The notes under the pieces are model-generated. The model was not told where the DNA came from. It searched no databases and saw only the letters and a list, made by a program, of their open reading frames with translations. Below, piece after piece: positions 11,580 to 22,869 of a DNA stretch of 64,000 bases (the stretch's first letter is position 1; each line of letters starts with the position of its first letter). Position numbers and translations under genes: made by a program. Origin of the DNA: Manis javanica (lineage: Eukaryota; Chordata; Mammalia; Pholidota; Manidae); assembly GCF_040802235.1 (NCBI RefSeq), contig NC_133170.1, positions 8,509,001 through 8,573,000 of the forward strand, read 5' to 3'.

Positions 11580-12070
11580 TAAGAGATTTAAGCCACTTCC
11601 ACGCTAGGTTTTAACTGCTTAGAGTGACTAGAGGAATGGCAGAAATGATATGGAATGTGCATCAAATAGGCCTTTCCTCTAAGTCTTTGAAAAAAAACAG
11701 AATAAGCTGATGGCCAAGGCTGCTGAAGGGCTAAAGCAACAGTCTTGTCTCTCTCCCCATTAAAGTCCTTAAAAGTTCAACATAGTTTTCATTTTTCAGC
11801 ATTAATTCCGATCTAAAAGTCTCTTCCCTTCCTCTCAAACCCATCCCCTCCTTGAATCGGCTGCATCAGGAGCATCCTCCCTGCTATTATTAGTGGATAA
11901 TTGCTTAACATTTTCCAAAGGTAATTAACCTTGCCTTTGATATGAAAGAAATCCCTAAATTGAGCAATATGATGAAAGCCATTCTTTCACGTAATTTATT
12001 TTCATCAGCCAGTACCAGCCATTAAGCGCATCAATTTCTAGCTCAAAGGCAGTGCTAAAGAATACGCAGT
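11580..12070. promoter_or_regulatory. Candidate conserved non-coding element (developmental-enhancer-like)
   Basis: This stretch has no visible repeat and groups typical enhancer motifs: 'ggataattgcttaac', 'aaaggtaattaaccttg' (a homeodomain TAATTA core inside a near-palindrome), 'gcctttgatatgaaag' (TCF/LEF-type CTTTGAT), 'cattaattccgat' and 'acgtaatttatt'. Motif clustering is seen directly; enhancer function is inferred and needs cross-species conservation. Confidence 0.3.
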
Positions 12071-13339
12071 GGCGATATTTTAAAGAAAAACTCAAGGTCT
12101 TCACACTGTCAACTTCACTTTCTTCAGAACAGGGTTCCCGACGAGACAGCCTGATGGCAAGAGGCCAGGGCTCTGCTCAAGCTCAACAGAGTGACCTTGG
12201 CTGGGACCGCGTCGGCCGGGCATCTGTCAGAGTCCATGTCGAGCCAACAGCAGCCTACTAGGTGTTTCATGTGTACACGAGACTCCAGAAGTTCACCAGG
12301 GACATATAATTCTGTGCTAAAATTCAGTTTTTCTTAACATTCTTAGAAAAACAAATTAGTCATGTTGCAACTGATCTAAGCTCTGCTCTTCTACATACAG
12401 TTTGTCATTCCGTCCAGCATGTGTGTGCATGCTGGTTTCATACTTAACTAGGTGAACGTCTCCCTTAAGGTCACAGGTTTTGGGGTTGTGAGATCCACAG
12501 ACAACACATTCGTCCCCCTCGCCTCCACACAAGGCTGGGCCCAGCTGGTTCCAGACGGATGGGTATCAGAATTTTTCTCTCGCTGAGAGAAAGATTTCCA
12601 AGATGGTGACTAAACAGTATCCCTTGGGTGTCTCGTTCCAAAGGTTGGGACAGTTCTGTGCCAGCAAACCACTTTGTGGTCGCGCCAGACGCTTTCTGCT
12701 GCCCAGTGGTTAGCTGCAAGTCAGTTTACCACAAGAGTTTTATCACCCAGCGGTTGCATTTAGCTTTCTGGGTGACCTTGGCCGACACCCCAAACTGGAG
12801 GAAAGCCCTGAGGAACATTTTAAGGACCATCCACAAACCCTCAAAGACACAGGGGCGTTTCTGTCAGATCTACAGAAACAGATTAAAGCAAACAAACAAA
12901 AAACAAAACAAAACAAAAGCGTGATGATCCCTTTGCTCCCTCTAGGGGTAGTTTATTGCCATCTTGTAGATTATGAAAGACCATTTGGGGAATTTCATGT
13001 CAGTATAGAGACAAACATCTTGTTAGCGATTTCCTCATACGGCTTACCAGTACCCTTTCCTACATTTTTTTTGTTGATTATTTTACATGACCACAGGATC
13101 CCTTTCTCATGGAAACTTCTACATAAAATCCTGTACCAGTGGAAAAATAAAAGAACTAAGAAAATTAAAGCCAGAGATTTTGATGAAGTCTATCAGTTCT
13201 GTTTATTTTGATGCAAGCACTGAAGGCAGTTCTTCAGCCATCCTTCCTTTTTACATGTTTCCCATTCACAAACACGTGGTCTGAGTTGGTTTTATTCCCC
13301 CTTCACAAATGGGGGAGCTCCAGTGCCAATCACAGGACT

Positions 13340-13512
13340 TAAGAGCATGGCATTGAGAGTCTGACGGTAACTTTCAGCACCACTCCTTACTGTCTTTGGG
13401 GTAAGTTCCTAACTTCCCTGTGCATCAGTTTCTGCACATGCAAAATGGGTCAAAGAAGAGTGACTTCCTCCTAAGATGACTATGAGGATTAAATGAAATA
13501 ATGCCCATCAAG
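13340..13512 (+). repeat. MIR SINE (sense)
   Basis: Shows 'cttaagagcatggcattgag', 'agttcctaacttccctgtgc', 'atcagtttctgcacatgcaa' and 'atgaggattaaatgaaataa', in MIR order with heavy divergence. Confidence 0.75.
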
Positions 13513-13594
13513 CAAGTCATCATCCTTGGGGTGAATCTGTGTTTCTAGGTACTCAAGGCAGGAGAGTGGAGGAATCTCAGCAGTCACATAACAA

Positions 13595-13695
13595 AAGCAC
13601 CGGCCTCATAGGGTTCTTGAAGGCATTAAATTAGAGCAAAACACTACAATATTGCTTACAGCCTAGAAAACACTTAAATTATTTGCCATTATTTT
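13595..13695 (+). repeat. MIR 3' part (sense), first arm of an inverted MIR pair
   Basis: 'ggcctcatagggttcttgaa' with 'cattaaattagagcaaaaca' and 'tgcttacagcctagaaaaca' matches the second half of MIR. It runs directly into an oppositely oriented MIR. Confidence 0.55.
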
Positions 13696-13832
13696 CCTTG
13701 TTAATATTTCTATTTTACTATTAAGCGAACTAAAACAGACAGAGGTTAAGTAACTTGCTTAGGAAACAGACACTTAGCAGTGCTTCAGGACTTCACCTGA
13801 CTCCATGGCCTATGCTCTTTACTGTTATGCTT
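13690..13832 (-). repeat. MIR SINE (antisense), second arm of an inverted pair
   Basis: 'ttctattttactattaagcg', 'acagaggttaagtaacttgc' and 'cttcacctgactccatggcc' with 'tatgctctttactgttatgc' form the reversed MIR pattern. Confidence 0.7.
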
Positions 13833-13839
13833 TATATAT

Positions 13840-14740
13840 AGTAACTGTTCTGTCATATTATTTTGATGGAAGAACTAAGTTTCAAGTAGGCCTGCTGTCA
13901 TCTTACTGAAATGTTTAATTCATCAGCCTGTGCAGGCGGCATGAGCCTCTTACACTAAGACACTCAAAATTAAACCACCTCTTTGCCAGTCTTCTGGTAG
14001 CATAAGGCAGAAATGCTCAACTTTTTTGTTTTATAGTAAGAGGTTGTTTTCTTCTTGCTAAAATCTTTGAATCAGCTTGGGAGAGGGGAGACAGTTGATA
14101 AGGAATTTAAAGAAAGATTACCCACAGGGGGTGGGAAAGCATTCTTAAGGAGTCATCCCTTGAGGTGAAGTTAATTGAATGCTCTGGTATTTCTGATCTT
14201 TCTCTAGAAAAGACTCCAGGCCATTCCAATTTCTGACTGCTAGTTCTTTTGAGAACTTCATAACTTCTGGTGACCCTGGATAGAGACATTCTATGCTTAC
14301 TGTCATTAGAATGTCTCTAGTGTAGTTTAATAAATGTGTTTCCTGACATATGGTTTTTCTTCAGCTCTCTTTTATAGATATTACCACCTCTGCTATCTAA
14401 GATGTCTTCTCAAGTCAAAGATTTCTTATCAATTTTAGCTTCAAAACATATTTCCAGTGAGGCAGTGAAACACTGATTACCAGGTTGTCACCATTGGTAT
14501 AAAGTCTCCTGCTATTCTGCTTACTGTCTACAACTGCTGAGGCTATGGAAACTCAAATCTCTGAGGTTGTCTCATTTCCCCTGAGGGCAGAGAGCTAAAG
14601 AAGATAGTTTGTTGTTTTAGGGAAAACACTCACTCCTTAGACGTTTCCTAGGTATTGGGCAGGAAAAAAAAAAAAAAAACAGTGTTGGAAAATGTTAAGT
14701 TTTTCTGATATTGAGGGGCAATAAAACATATGCATTTAAA
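13840..14740. other. Unique sequence upstream of the full-length-type L1
   Basis: No gene or named repeat is visible. A run of 17 A at about 14,664-14,680 lies about 80 bp before the L1 5' end and could be the tail of an unrelated older insertion. Confidence 0.35.
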
Positions 14741-14754
14741 AGAGTGCTTTCCTG

Positions 14755-16030
14755 GAGGAGGAGGAAAAAAGGTATCAGAGTAGGAAGGCAAGGCAGAAAC
14801 CTCCTCCCACACACACACCAAGGAAGTTACTACACAAATGCAACTGCACCTGAAAATGCCCTGAAGACTGCAGAACCGACAACCTACAACCAGCAAAGAG
14901 AAAACCATATGAAAAGGGTAAAATGGCAGAGCTACAACCAAGCCATTCCACATCCCAGCCCAGAGGAGGAAGGAAGAGGAATGGAGCAGAGAGGGGAGGG
15001 GTAGGTGCCCAGGAACTCTGCCCACCTGGCCCTGAAGATCCGTTCTGGGAACATGGGCTCACATTGCATGGGATCCTGGTGATTAGGGCTGGACAACAGG
15101 GGCAGTTGGAACACTCTGGGGGGCTGAGACTCCAGCCACTCACGGAGAACAGGCACACTCCACCGGTCCCACTGAGACCCAAAGCAGAGGCAGCAGTTGA
15201 AAGATTTGCCAGCAACAGCAGGGGAGTCAGACGGGTGAGGGTTGGACAGAGCTCTCTCCGTAAGAGAAGGGACAGATGGATGGTGATTCCCCAGCCCTCC
15301 CTCAGTCCAGTAGATCAGACACTCCTGAGAGACCCAAACGCTCCATCGCCCTCACTGGCTGCTCAGCCCTGAGGCACCTTCCTGTGCAGCACAGGCCCAC
15401 CAGCCCACTAGGCCCAGCAGCACCAGACTTTGCTGCCTGGCAGGCAGAGAGAGGCTCTCCCAGCTTTCTCAGGCCCGTATCAGCCCAGTTAGAGAGGCAG
15501 CTACAGGAGCCCGCTCCAAGTGCTCCTTCCTCCTTGAGGACAACCAAGCCGGGTGCCACTTTCTTGCTGTCACCAAGATGTGGATGCATGACTCGCCACC
15601 ACCCTGCTCCCGTGCAACTCACTGTGCCCCAGGCCTTCCCCAGAGCCACCAGACCACCAGTCCACCCCATTAACCCACAAGCCCTGCCATCAACGCCGGG
15701 CAGGCAGAGGCTAGTCCCACCCACAACAATCCCAGCAGAAGCCACTGCTCTGATCACAAAAGACTGGCTAAGGCAAACTGCCAGCTGCAGTGGACTGAGA
15801 TAGACCATTGCTGGCAGACAGACAGAAAAGTGGCCCCACCAGTTACTCACCAACTGCAACTAGGGGTCAACCACAAAGGCGATCCAGGCACTGGAGAGGA
15901 GAGTCTTGAGCTTCTGGGAACCACAGGACACTTTCTTCAGAAAGAATTACTCTCTAGACCAGGAAGCATAGCAGATCCATCTAATACAAAGGAAGAAGCA
16001 GAAACTCAGACAAAGTGAGGAGGCAGAGAA
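14755..16030 (+). promoter_or_regulatory. L1 5' UTR (internal promoter region), decayed
   Basis: The GC-richer segment before ORF1 keeps recognisable L1 5'-UTR phrases: 'cagaaacctcctcccacaca', 'caactgcacctgaaaatgcc', 'ctgaagactgcagaaccgac', and near its end 'gcgatccaggcactggagag' with 'cttctgggaaccacaggaca'. In active elements this region holds sense and antisense promoter activity. Frames of 125-185 residues read on both strands here (for example 15,302-15,859 minus) are by-products of the C-rich composition and not genes. Confidence 0.8.
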
Positions 16031-16031
16031 A

Positions 16032-16890
16032 TATGTTCCAAACAAACCTACAGGGCAAGACACCAGAAAGAGGGCTAAATGAAATGGAGACCACCAGTCT
16101 TCTGGATAAAGATTTCAAAGTAACAGTCACAAATATGCTCGCTGATCTGTGGAAAAGCACTGAATATCTAGGGAAGACTTCAACAAAGAGATAGAAGAGC
16201 TGAAGAAAAGCCACTCAGAGCCAAAGAATACAGCAATTGAAATGAAATATACAATGGAGGGAATGAATAATAGATTGCTACAAGTACAGGACACAATGAG
16301 ATGAAAATTAGAGAGCAGGAACACAACAAGCCAAGGAAGAGAGAAAAAAGAACCCCTAGGAATGAAAGAAAGAGAAGAGAGCCATGTGACCACTCCAAAT
16401 AAAACAATATTTGCATAATAGGGGCACCAGAAAGAGAAGAGAGAGACAAAGGGATAGAAAGTCTTGAGGAAATAATTGCTGAAAACTTCCCCAAACTAGG
16501 GAAGCAAATAGATACTCAGGTCATGGAAGCACAAAGAGCCCCTAACAAAATGAACTCCAGGAAGCCAACACCAAGACATACAATTAAAATGACAAAGATT
16601 GAGGATAAGGAGAGAGTATTGAAAGCAACCAGAGAGACAGAAAATATTACTTAAAAGGGAAACTCTATCAGGCTATCAGCAGACTTCTCAGCAGAAACCT
16701 TACAGGCCAGAAGGAGTGGCATGATATATTTAATGCATTGAAACATAAGGACCTTCAAACAAGAATCCTTGACCCAGCAAGATTATTATTCAAATTTGAA
16801 GGAGAGATTAAACATTTCCCAGATAAATGGAGACTGAAGGAATCTGTAGCCAGTAAAACAGTATTATAGGATATGTTAAAGGGAGTTCTG
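16032..16890 (+). pseudogene. L1 ORF1 (RNA-binding protein) remnant
   Basis: ORF1 of LINE-1 encodes an RNA-binding coiled-coil chaperone that coats L1 RNA. An ATG at about 16,032 is followed by the expected N-terminal phrases ('aaatgaaatggagaccacca', 'ggataaagatttcaaagtaa') and the charged coiled-coil part (repeated 'gaaga' and 'gaagaaa' codons at 16.18-16.40 kb). The C-terminal domain follows, where the nucleotides coding for the usual 'SAETLQARR..WHDIF' motif are readable near 16,690-16,730. The frame is interrupted by several stops and indels. Pseudogene, no product expected. Confidence 0.75.
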
Positions 16891-17359
16891 TAGATGGAAA
16901 TGTTCTTAAGGCTAAAGAGTTTTCAGAAGTAAAATAAACCCACAGGAAAGGCAGTAAACCACTTATTTAACAAGCAAGTATGAAACTGAAACAAAAGTAG
17001 TAAAACCAACTATATACAAAATCAGTCAAAGGGTACACAAAAAGTACAGATTATGACACCTAATACATAAAGTATGGCAGAGGAAGAAGAAAAATGAAGT
17101 ACTTCCAGATTTTGTTTGAAATAGAGCTATCATTAACTTTAATATAGACTGTTCTAGACTCAGAAAGCTATCCTTGAACCTTATGGTAACCACAAACATA
17201 AAGTTTATAAGATATACACAAAAAATTGAAAAAGAGAAGTCCAATCACAGCACTAAGGAAAACCATCAAATAACAGGAGAAGAGTATAAGAGAGGAAGAA
17301 AGGGAAATGGAGGAACTACAAAAACAGCCAGAAAACAATTAATAAAATATCAATAAATA

Positions 17360-20320
17360 TACACCTATCGGTAATTACCTTAAATGTAAATGGACTGAAA
17401 GCACTGTTCAAAAGACAGAGTGGCAGAATGGTTAAAAAAACCAAGACCCATTTATATGCTGTCTACAAGAGATTCATTTCAGACACAAAGACATACACAT
17501 ACTGAAAGCGAAGGGATGAAAAAAGATATTTCATGCAAGTACTAGGGAGAATAAAAGCAGGAATAGCAGTACTGAAAACAGAAAAAAGAGACTTCAAAAC
17601 AAAGAAAGTAACAAGAGACAAAGAAGGACATTACATAATGATAAAGGGGTCAGTCCAAAACAAGAGGATATAACCATTATAAATATATATGCACCCAACA
17701 CAGGAGATTGAAATATGTAAAACAAACACTAACAGAATTAAAGGGGGGAAATAGGCCATAACTCATTCACATTAGGAGACTTTAACACACCCTTCAACTC
17801 AGAACACCAGAAAGAAAATAAATAAGGAAACAGAGGCACTGAAAAATACATTAGATCAGATGGACTTATCAGATACCTACAGAACATTGCACTCCAAAGC
17901 AGAAAAATACACATTTTTCTCAAGTATACATGGAACATTCTCCAGATTGAACCACATACTAAGCCACAAAAAGAGCCTCAATAAATTCAAAAACACTGAA
18001 ATTGTATCAAGCAACTTCTCAGACCACAGTGGTATGAAACTAGAAATAAATTACACAAAGAAAACAAAGCCTACAAACACTGGAAGCTAAGCAACATGCT
18101 TCTAAATAATCAATGGATCAATGAACATATTAGAACAGAAATCAAGCAGTACATGAAGACAAATGAAAACAAAAATTCAACAGCCCAAAATTTGTGGGAT
18201 GCTGCAAAAGCAGTTGTAAGAGATAAGGACATTGCAACACAGGCCTACGTCAAGAAACAAGAACAATCCCAAATAAACAGGGTAAGCTTACAATTAAAGA
18301 AATTAGAAAAGGAAAAAATGAAAATTTAGTGGAAGGAGGGACATAGTAAAAATCAGAGCAAAAATAAATAAAATAGAAAATAAAACAATAGAAAAAAATC
18401 AATGCAATCAAGAGCTGGTTACCATCACACTCAATGGGCAAAGCTGAAAGCACTTCCTCTAAGATCAGGAACAAGAAAAGGATGCCCACTCTCACCACTT
18501 TTATTCAACATAGTATTGGAGGTCCTAGCCACAGCAATCAGACAATACAAAGAGATAGAAGTTATCCAAATTGGTAAGAAAGAGGTTAAACTGTCAATGT
18601 TTGTGAATGACATGATATTTTACATAGGAAACTCTAAAGACTCTACCAAAAAACTATTAGAGCTAATAATGGTATTCAGCAAAGATGCAGGATACAAAAT
18701 TAATATACAGAAATATGTTGCATTCCTATATATTAGCAATGAACCAGCAGAAAGAAATCAGGAAAACAATTCCATTTACAATTGCATCAAAAAGAATTAA
18801 ATACCTGGGAATAAACCCAACTAAGGAGGTGAAAGACCTGTACTCTGAAAATTATAAAATACTCATGAGAGAAATTAAAGAAGACGCAAATAAACAGAAA
18901 TCTATCCTGTGTTCATGGACAGGAAAATTAATATTGTCAAAATGACTATCCTGTCCAAAGCAATTTACAGATTCAATGCAATCCCTACCAAAATACCAAT
19001 GGCATTTTTCAATGAACTTGAGCAAACAATCCTAAAACTCATATGGAACCACAAAAGACTCTGAATAGCCAAAACAATCCTGAGAAAGAAGAACAGAGCT
19101 AGGGGTATTACACTTACTGTTTCAAGCTATAGTACAAAGCTACAGTAATCAAAACAGTATGGTACCGGCACAAGAACAGACCCATAGATCAAAGGTGCAG
19201 AATAAACAGCCCAGATATAAATCCACATATATATGGCCAATTAATATATGCTAAAGGAGCCAAGAATATACAATGCAGAAAAGATAGCTTCTTCAATAAC
19301 TGATGTTGAGAAAACTAGACAGCTACATGCAAGATAATAAAATTGGTTTACTGTCTAACCCCATACACAGAAGTAAACTCAAAATGCAACAAAGACTTGA
19401 ATGTAAGACATGAAACCATAAAACTCTTAGAAGAAAACATAGGCAAAAATCTCTTGAACATAAGCATAAGCAAGTTTTTTCCTGGACACATCTCCTCAGG
19501 CAAGGGAAATACAAAATGAACAAGTAGGACCAAATCTAACTAAAGAGCTTCTGTACAGCAAAGGACACCATCAGCAGAACAAAAAGGCAACCTACAGTAT
19601 GGGAGAATATATTCATAAATGATTTATCTGATAATGGGTTAACATCCAAAATATATAATGTACCCATATGCCTCAACACCAAGAAAACAAATAACCTGAT
19701 TAAAAAATGGATGGAGGACCTCAACAGACAATTTCTCCTTGGAAGAAATACACACGGCCAACAACCACATGAAAAGATGCTCAGGATCGCTAATTATCAG
19801 GGAAATGCAAATAAAACCCACAATGATGTATCACCTCACACCTGTTAGAATGGCCACTTTCCAAAAGACAAGAAATAACAAGTGTTGGTGAGGATGTGAA
19901 GAAAGGGAGCCCTCATACACTGTTGGTGGCAATGTAAATTGGTATAACTCTTGTGGAAAACAGTATGGAGGTTTCTCAAAAAACTAAAAACAGAAATACC
20001 ATTTGACCCAATAATTCCACTTCTAGGAATTTACCTGAAGAAAACAAAATCCCTGATTTGAAAACATATATGTACCTCTTTATCACTGCATTATTTACAA
20101 TAGCCAAGATATAGAAGCAACCTAAGTGTCCATCAATAGATGAATATATAAAGAAGAGGTGGTCCATATACACAATGGAATATTATTCAGCCATAAAAAA
20201 AATCCTGCCATTTGGGACAACACAGATTTAGCTAGAGGGTATTATGCTAAGTGAAATAAGTCAATGGAGAAAGACAAATACCATATAATTTCACTTCTAC
20301 ATGGAATATAAAAAATAAGG
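17360..20320 (+). pseudogene. L1 ORF2 (endonuclease/reverse transcriptase) remnant with large deletion
   Basis: ORF2 normally encodes an APE-like endonuclease, a reverse transcriptase and a C-terminal Cys domain. The endonuclease start is visible at about 17,370-17,395 as codons for ITLNVNGL. The GDFNTP catalytic motif lies near 17,773-17,790. At about 18,415 the sequence jumps from the post-endonuclease linker straight to the mid-reverse-transcriptase ('[20 protein letters not shown]'), so roughly 0.9 kb including the RT fingers is gone. The catalytic FADD box reads FVND (about 18,600-18,612), so the metal-binding pair is destroyed as well. The reading frame breaks several more times before the stop at about 20,318. 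Partial frames at 18,096-18,945 are fragments of it. Confidence 0.85.
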
Positions 20321-20616
20321 AAAACAGAATGAGCAAAACAGCAGTAGACTCATAGACACTGAGAAGGGACTAGTGGTTCCCATGGGGGAGGGGTTGGGGT
20401 AGGTGGGTGGGGAGGGTAATGGGGATAAAAGGGCACAAAAACTCATAATCATAATACAAGTTGGTCACAGGGATGGTAGTGCAGCATCGAGAATATAGCC
20501 ATTGATTCTGTAACATCTTCCTATGTTTACAGATAGTCACTGCACTAGTGGGGATGAGGATTTAATAATGTGGGTTGTATACTTGAAACCAATATAAGAT
20601 TGTATATTATAAATTC

Positions 20617-20649
20617 AGTATAAATTCAGTACTGTACCTTTAATATTAG
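20617..20649 (+). repeat. 33-bp direct repeat, copy 1 (inside the L1 3' UTR)
   Basis: A 33-bp string starting 'agtataaattcagtactg' and ending 'tttaatattag' is found identically at 21,173-21,205. Here it lies within the terminal 60 bp of the L1 and interrupts the usual ending between 'attgtatat' and 'caatgatacttcaat'. A partial tandem 'aaattcagtat' sits directly before it. Confidence 0.9.
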
Positions 20650-20689
20650 CAATGATACTTCAATTTAAAAAAAAAAAGAGTTCTTTTCT

Positions 20690-22290
20690 CAGAGGTGTTG
20701 CTGAGATGTATGCCTACACTGAGTTCAATTTGGTCCTGAGACTTCCTATCCCTTATTTAGGCAAAGTGATAAAATACTTTGTTAGTTTCTTCTTTTATTC
20801 ATGCTATATAAGGAGTGAGGCCCACTGGTACTGAAGTAAACTCATCTGAAAAAATAATTTTCCTTGGAAGTGCTATGTAGGTAAGAGAAGGAAGTGTTTA
20901 GGTTTAGCACATCTTGAAGACTTTTGAATATTTCACACTGCCTGCCAGTTGTCATTCCTAGATAACCACTACTAATAATGGAAGCAATGAGACAAAAATG
21001 ATAATGCCTCTTATATTGGCATTTAGATTGATCTAGTGCAAAGTTCAAGGGCTCTATGTCAGGTTGTAGATGGTCTCTCAGGTGTGTTATTGTTCCCATT
21101 AGCAGACGGGAAAACTGAATTTACAATCATATCTGTCTCACACTAAAGGGCCCAGAATAAGTCACTCAATGGAGTATAAATTCAGTACTGTACCTTTAAT
21201 ATTAGTATTCCAATTTTAGGGTTGATAAGTATGGATGTACACAATGTAATTAGCCCTTGAGGAGCATGGTATCAGCATATTTATTTGTTAATTCAATATT
21301 CATTGAGTACTCATTACATGCCATGTCAGTGGGGAGAGAAGTCCCTAATCTCGCAGAGCTTACGTTCTGGTAGGGGGAGACTGAAAATAACTGAAAATAA
21401 ATATCAGGTGAAGATAAGTGCTGTGGCAAAAATAAAGCGAAGGAAAGGGGCTATGGAAAGCTGAGCATGTACACAGTGTCTTATTTTCAACAGCAGGTCA
21501 AGGAAAGCCTCCATAAGAGGGGACATTAAAGCATCAGAAGGAAGCCAGGATTCAGCAAGAGCTGTTAAAGTTCTTAAAGTCAGAAAGTAACACTCATATA
21601 AATAGAAACTGAACACATGTCAAATATTTATTCAACTCACTAATTAATAAGGCAATCAATAAAATGTTAAGACTGTTCAGAGGGCATTCAAGGATCTGGT
21701 AGTATTTATAAGATGTTTAGTAATGGAATGTTTGACTAAGAAGAGTGTCAGGTTAGAGACAAAACTAGTTAATGTTCTACAGAGCAATAAACTACATTCT
21801 TTGGGTTTATCTTTTCTAACAGACAGAAATTGTTCGGATCTCTCCTGGAAGAAAAAATCTGTAAATTAACAGGTAACACTCCACCCAGCACTTTTAATCA
21901 ATAGTAAACAGTGAATTGAATCAAGTACAGTCCCCCTAAATAATCCTTGCTTTAGCCTACTAAACAATGTACCCATATAACACTGAAAGGACACACTGCT
22001 CACCTTTTTCTTGTTTTCCAGCTTTGCTCTTTTCAAAAAAAATAGCCACGGAGATAGAAAGCAGGAGGCAGAGCCCCAGGAAGGGAGGTTGCGAGTGAAT
22101 CAGCCCCTCCCCCACCCAGGGAGGGCCCTGGCCCTGGCCCCGCAGACGCACGTGCTCACCTGGACCTTATTAAGGTGCTTGGGGCAAACACCTGGGATTG
22201 ACCCGGAGCAGCCAGAAGGTTTCCGTTGGAAAGGGGCTGGAAACTGAATTGGCGATTGAGAACAGGGGGGAAGTTTCAGAAGACAGAAGC
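20690..22290. other. Mostly unique DNA with an ancient interspersed repeat at about 21.26-21.64 kb
   Basis: From 21,260 the phrases 'tattcattgagtactcatta', 'catgccatgtcagtggggag', 'gcagagcttacgttctggta' and 'aagtgctgtggcaaaaataa' follow the order of a common old mammalian repeat ('ttattgagcacctactatgt', 'gagcttacattctagtgggg'). I do not assign its family. The rest is unique. Confidence 0.5.
21173..21205 (+). repeat. 33-bp direct repeat, copy 2 (outside the L1)
   Basis: Identical to 20,617-20,649 but embedded in sequence with no L1 similarity on either side. This copy is probably the original, and the one inside the L1 a templated insertion. Confidence 0.9.
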
Positions 22291-22329
22291 AGACAGAGTG
22301 GCGTATATGAACAGTGGTGAAGATGGGAC

Positions 22330-22860
22330 CATGGACTTGTACAGTGTTTGGCTGTTTGTCTTGCCAATGGGTTTCAGCCCTGGGCAAGTTCACTATGGAT
22401 CCAATGTGACCAAAGAAATGACAGTGGAATGTTCTTGGGGTGAAAGGGTTTATACCCAACTTTATTCCCACGGTGGCAGGCCAGTCACTAGAATCCCGTC
22501 CACTCAGAGCAAGTCTGCCTGCAGCAAGCAGGTCCCTGCCTCCGGGCCTCTCCGCCCCCGCAGCCGTCTCAGTCTCTGTCCTTGGCACTGCCACCACTGC
22601 GGCCTCTGCTCTCCTGCAGATCTGCAGCCCTGCAGCTGTGTCACTGTGTCACCCAGAGCACTGGGCAGAGCTCTTTACAATAGAGTCACAACAACACACT
22701 GCCCACACATGTTCAGTGAGCGAGCCGACCAGGGCCAGGTGAGAATCCTGGCCACAGGAGCCTCCACTTTATCCATACTATCTGTATGGCATAAAAAGAA
22801 GTTCCCCAAACCCAGCCCCTCCTCTGACTATTTCCTGGGAGACTTGAATAAAGATTTAAA
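22330..22860 (-). mobile_element. Possible LTR-type retroelement remnant (antisense)
   Basis: Read on the minus strand, a GC-rich block is followed by 'gggaataaagttggg' (a polyadenylation signal) and then a 3' portion 'cattccactgtcatttcttt', 'ggtcacattggatccatagt'. This is the layout of a retroviral U3-R-U5. I see no gag, pol or env sequence nearby, so at most a solitary LTR. Boundaries and family are not determined. The 239-residue + frame over it is not a known protein. Confidence 0.35.
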
Positions 22861-22869
22861 TCAGTTCCA

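Larger units (their letters stand above)
10290..13330. other. Unique DNA with a possible enhancer and a CG/TG tract
   Basis: No gene is recognised. Two things stand out and are listed separately: a purine-pyrimidine alternating tract at 11.34-11.40 kb and a repeat-free AT-rich island at 11.58-12.07 kb. A short (CAAA/CAAAA)n run lies at about 12.88-12.92 kb. Confidence 0.4.
14755..20681 (+). mobile_element. Near full-length, inactive LINE-1 (5.9 kb)
   Basis: All L1 parts are present in order on the + strand: GC-richer 5' UTR, ORF1, inter-ORF gap, ORF2 endonuclease, ORF2 reverse transcriptase onward, 3' UTR and a 12-A tail ending near 20,680. After the tail comes 'gagttcttttct'. Before the 5' end lies 'gagtgctttcct' (about 14,743-14,754), a plausible decayed target-site duplication (10 of 12 identical). 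Both ORFs are broken by many stops and frameshifts, and ORF2 lacks roughly 0.9 kb. It cannot be autonomous. It is older than the 55.9-58.2 kb L1 but younger than the L1 at 37.4-42.9 kb, judging by divergence. Confidence 0.9.

Noticed and set aside
14239-14255. 'ctagttctttt' as the 5' target duplication of the 14.75-20.68 kb L1
   Set aside because: Only about 9 bp match and it lies 500 bp before any L1 sequence; the site at about 14,743 fits better.
15302-15859. 185-residue minus frame and 175-residue plus frame over the same DNA
   Set aside because: Both lie in the C-rich L1 5' UTR; they are mutual shadows.
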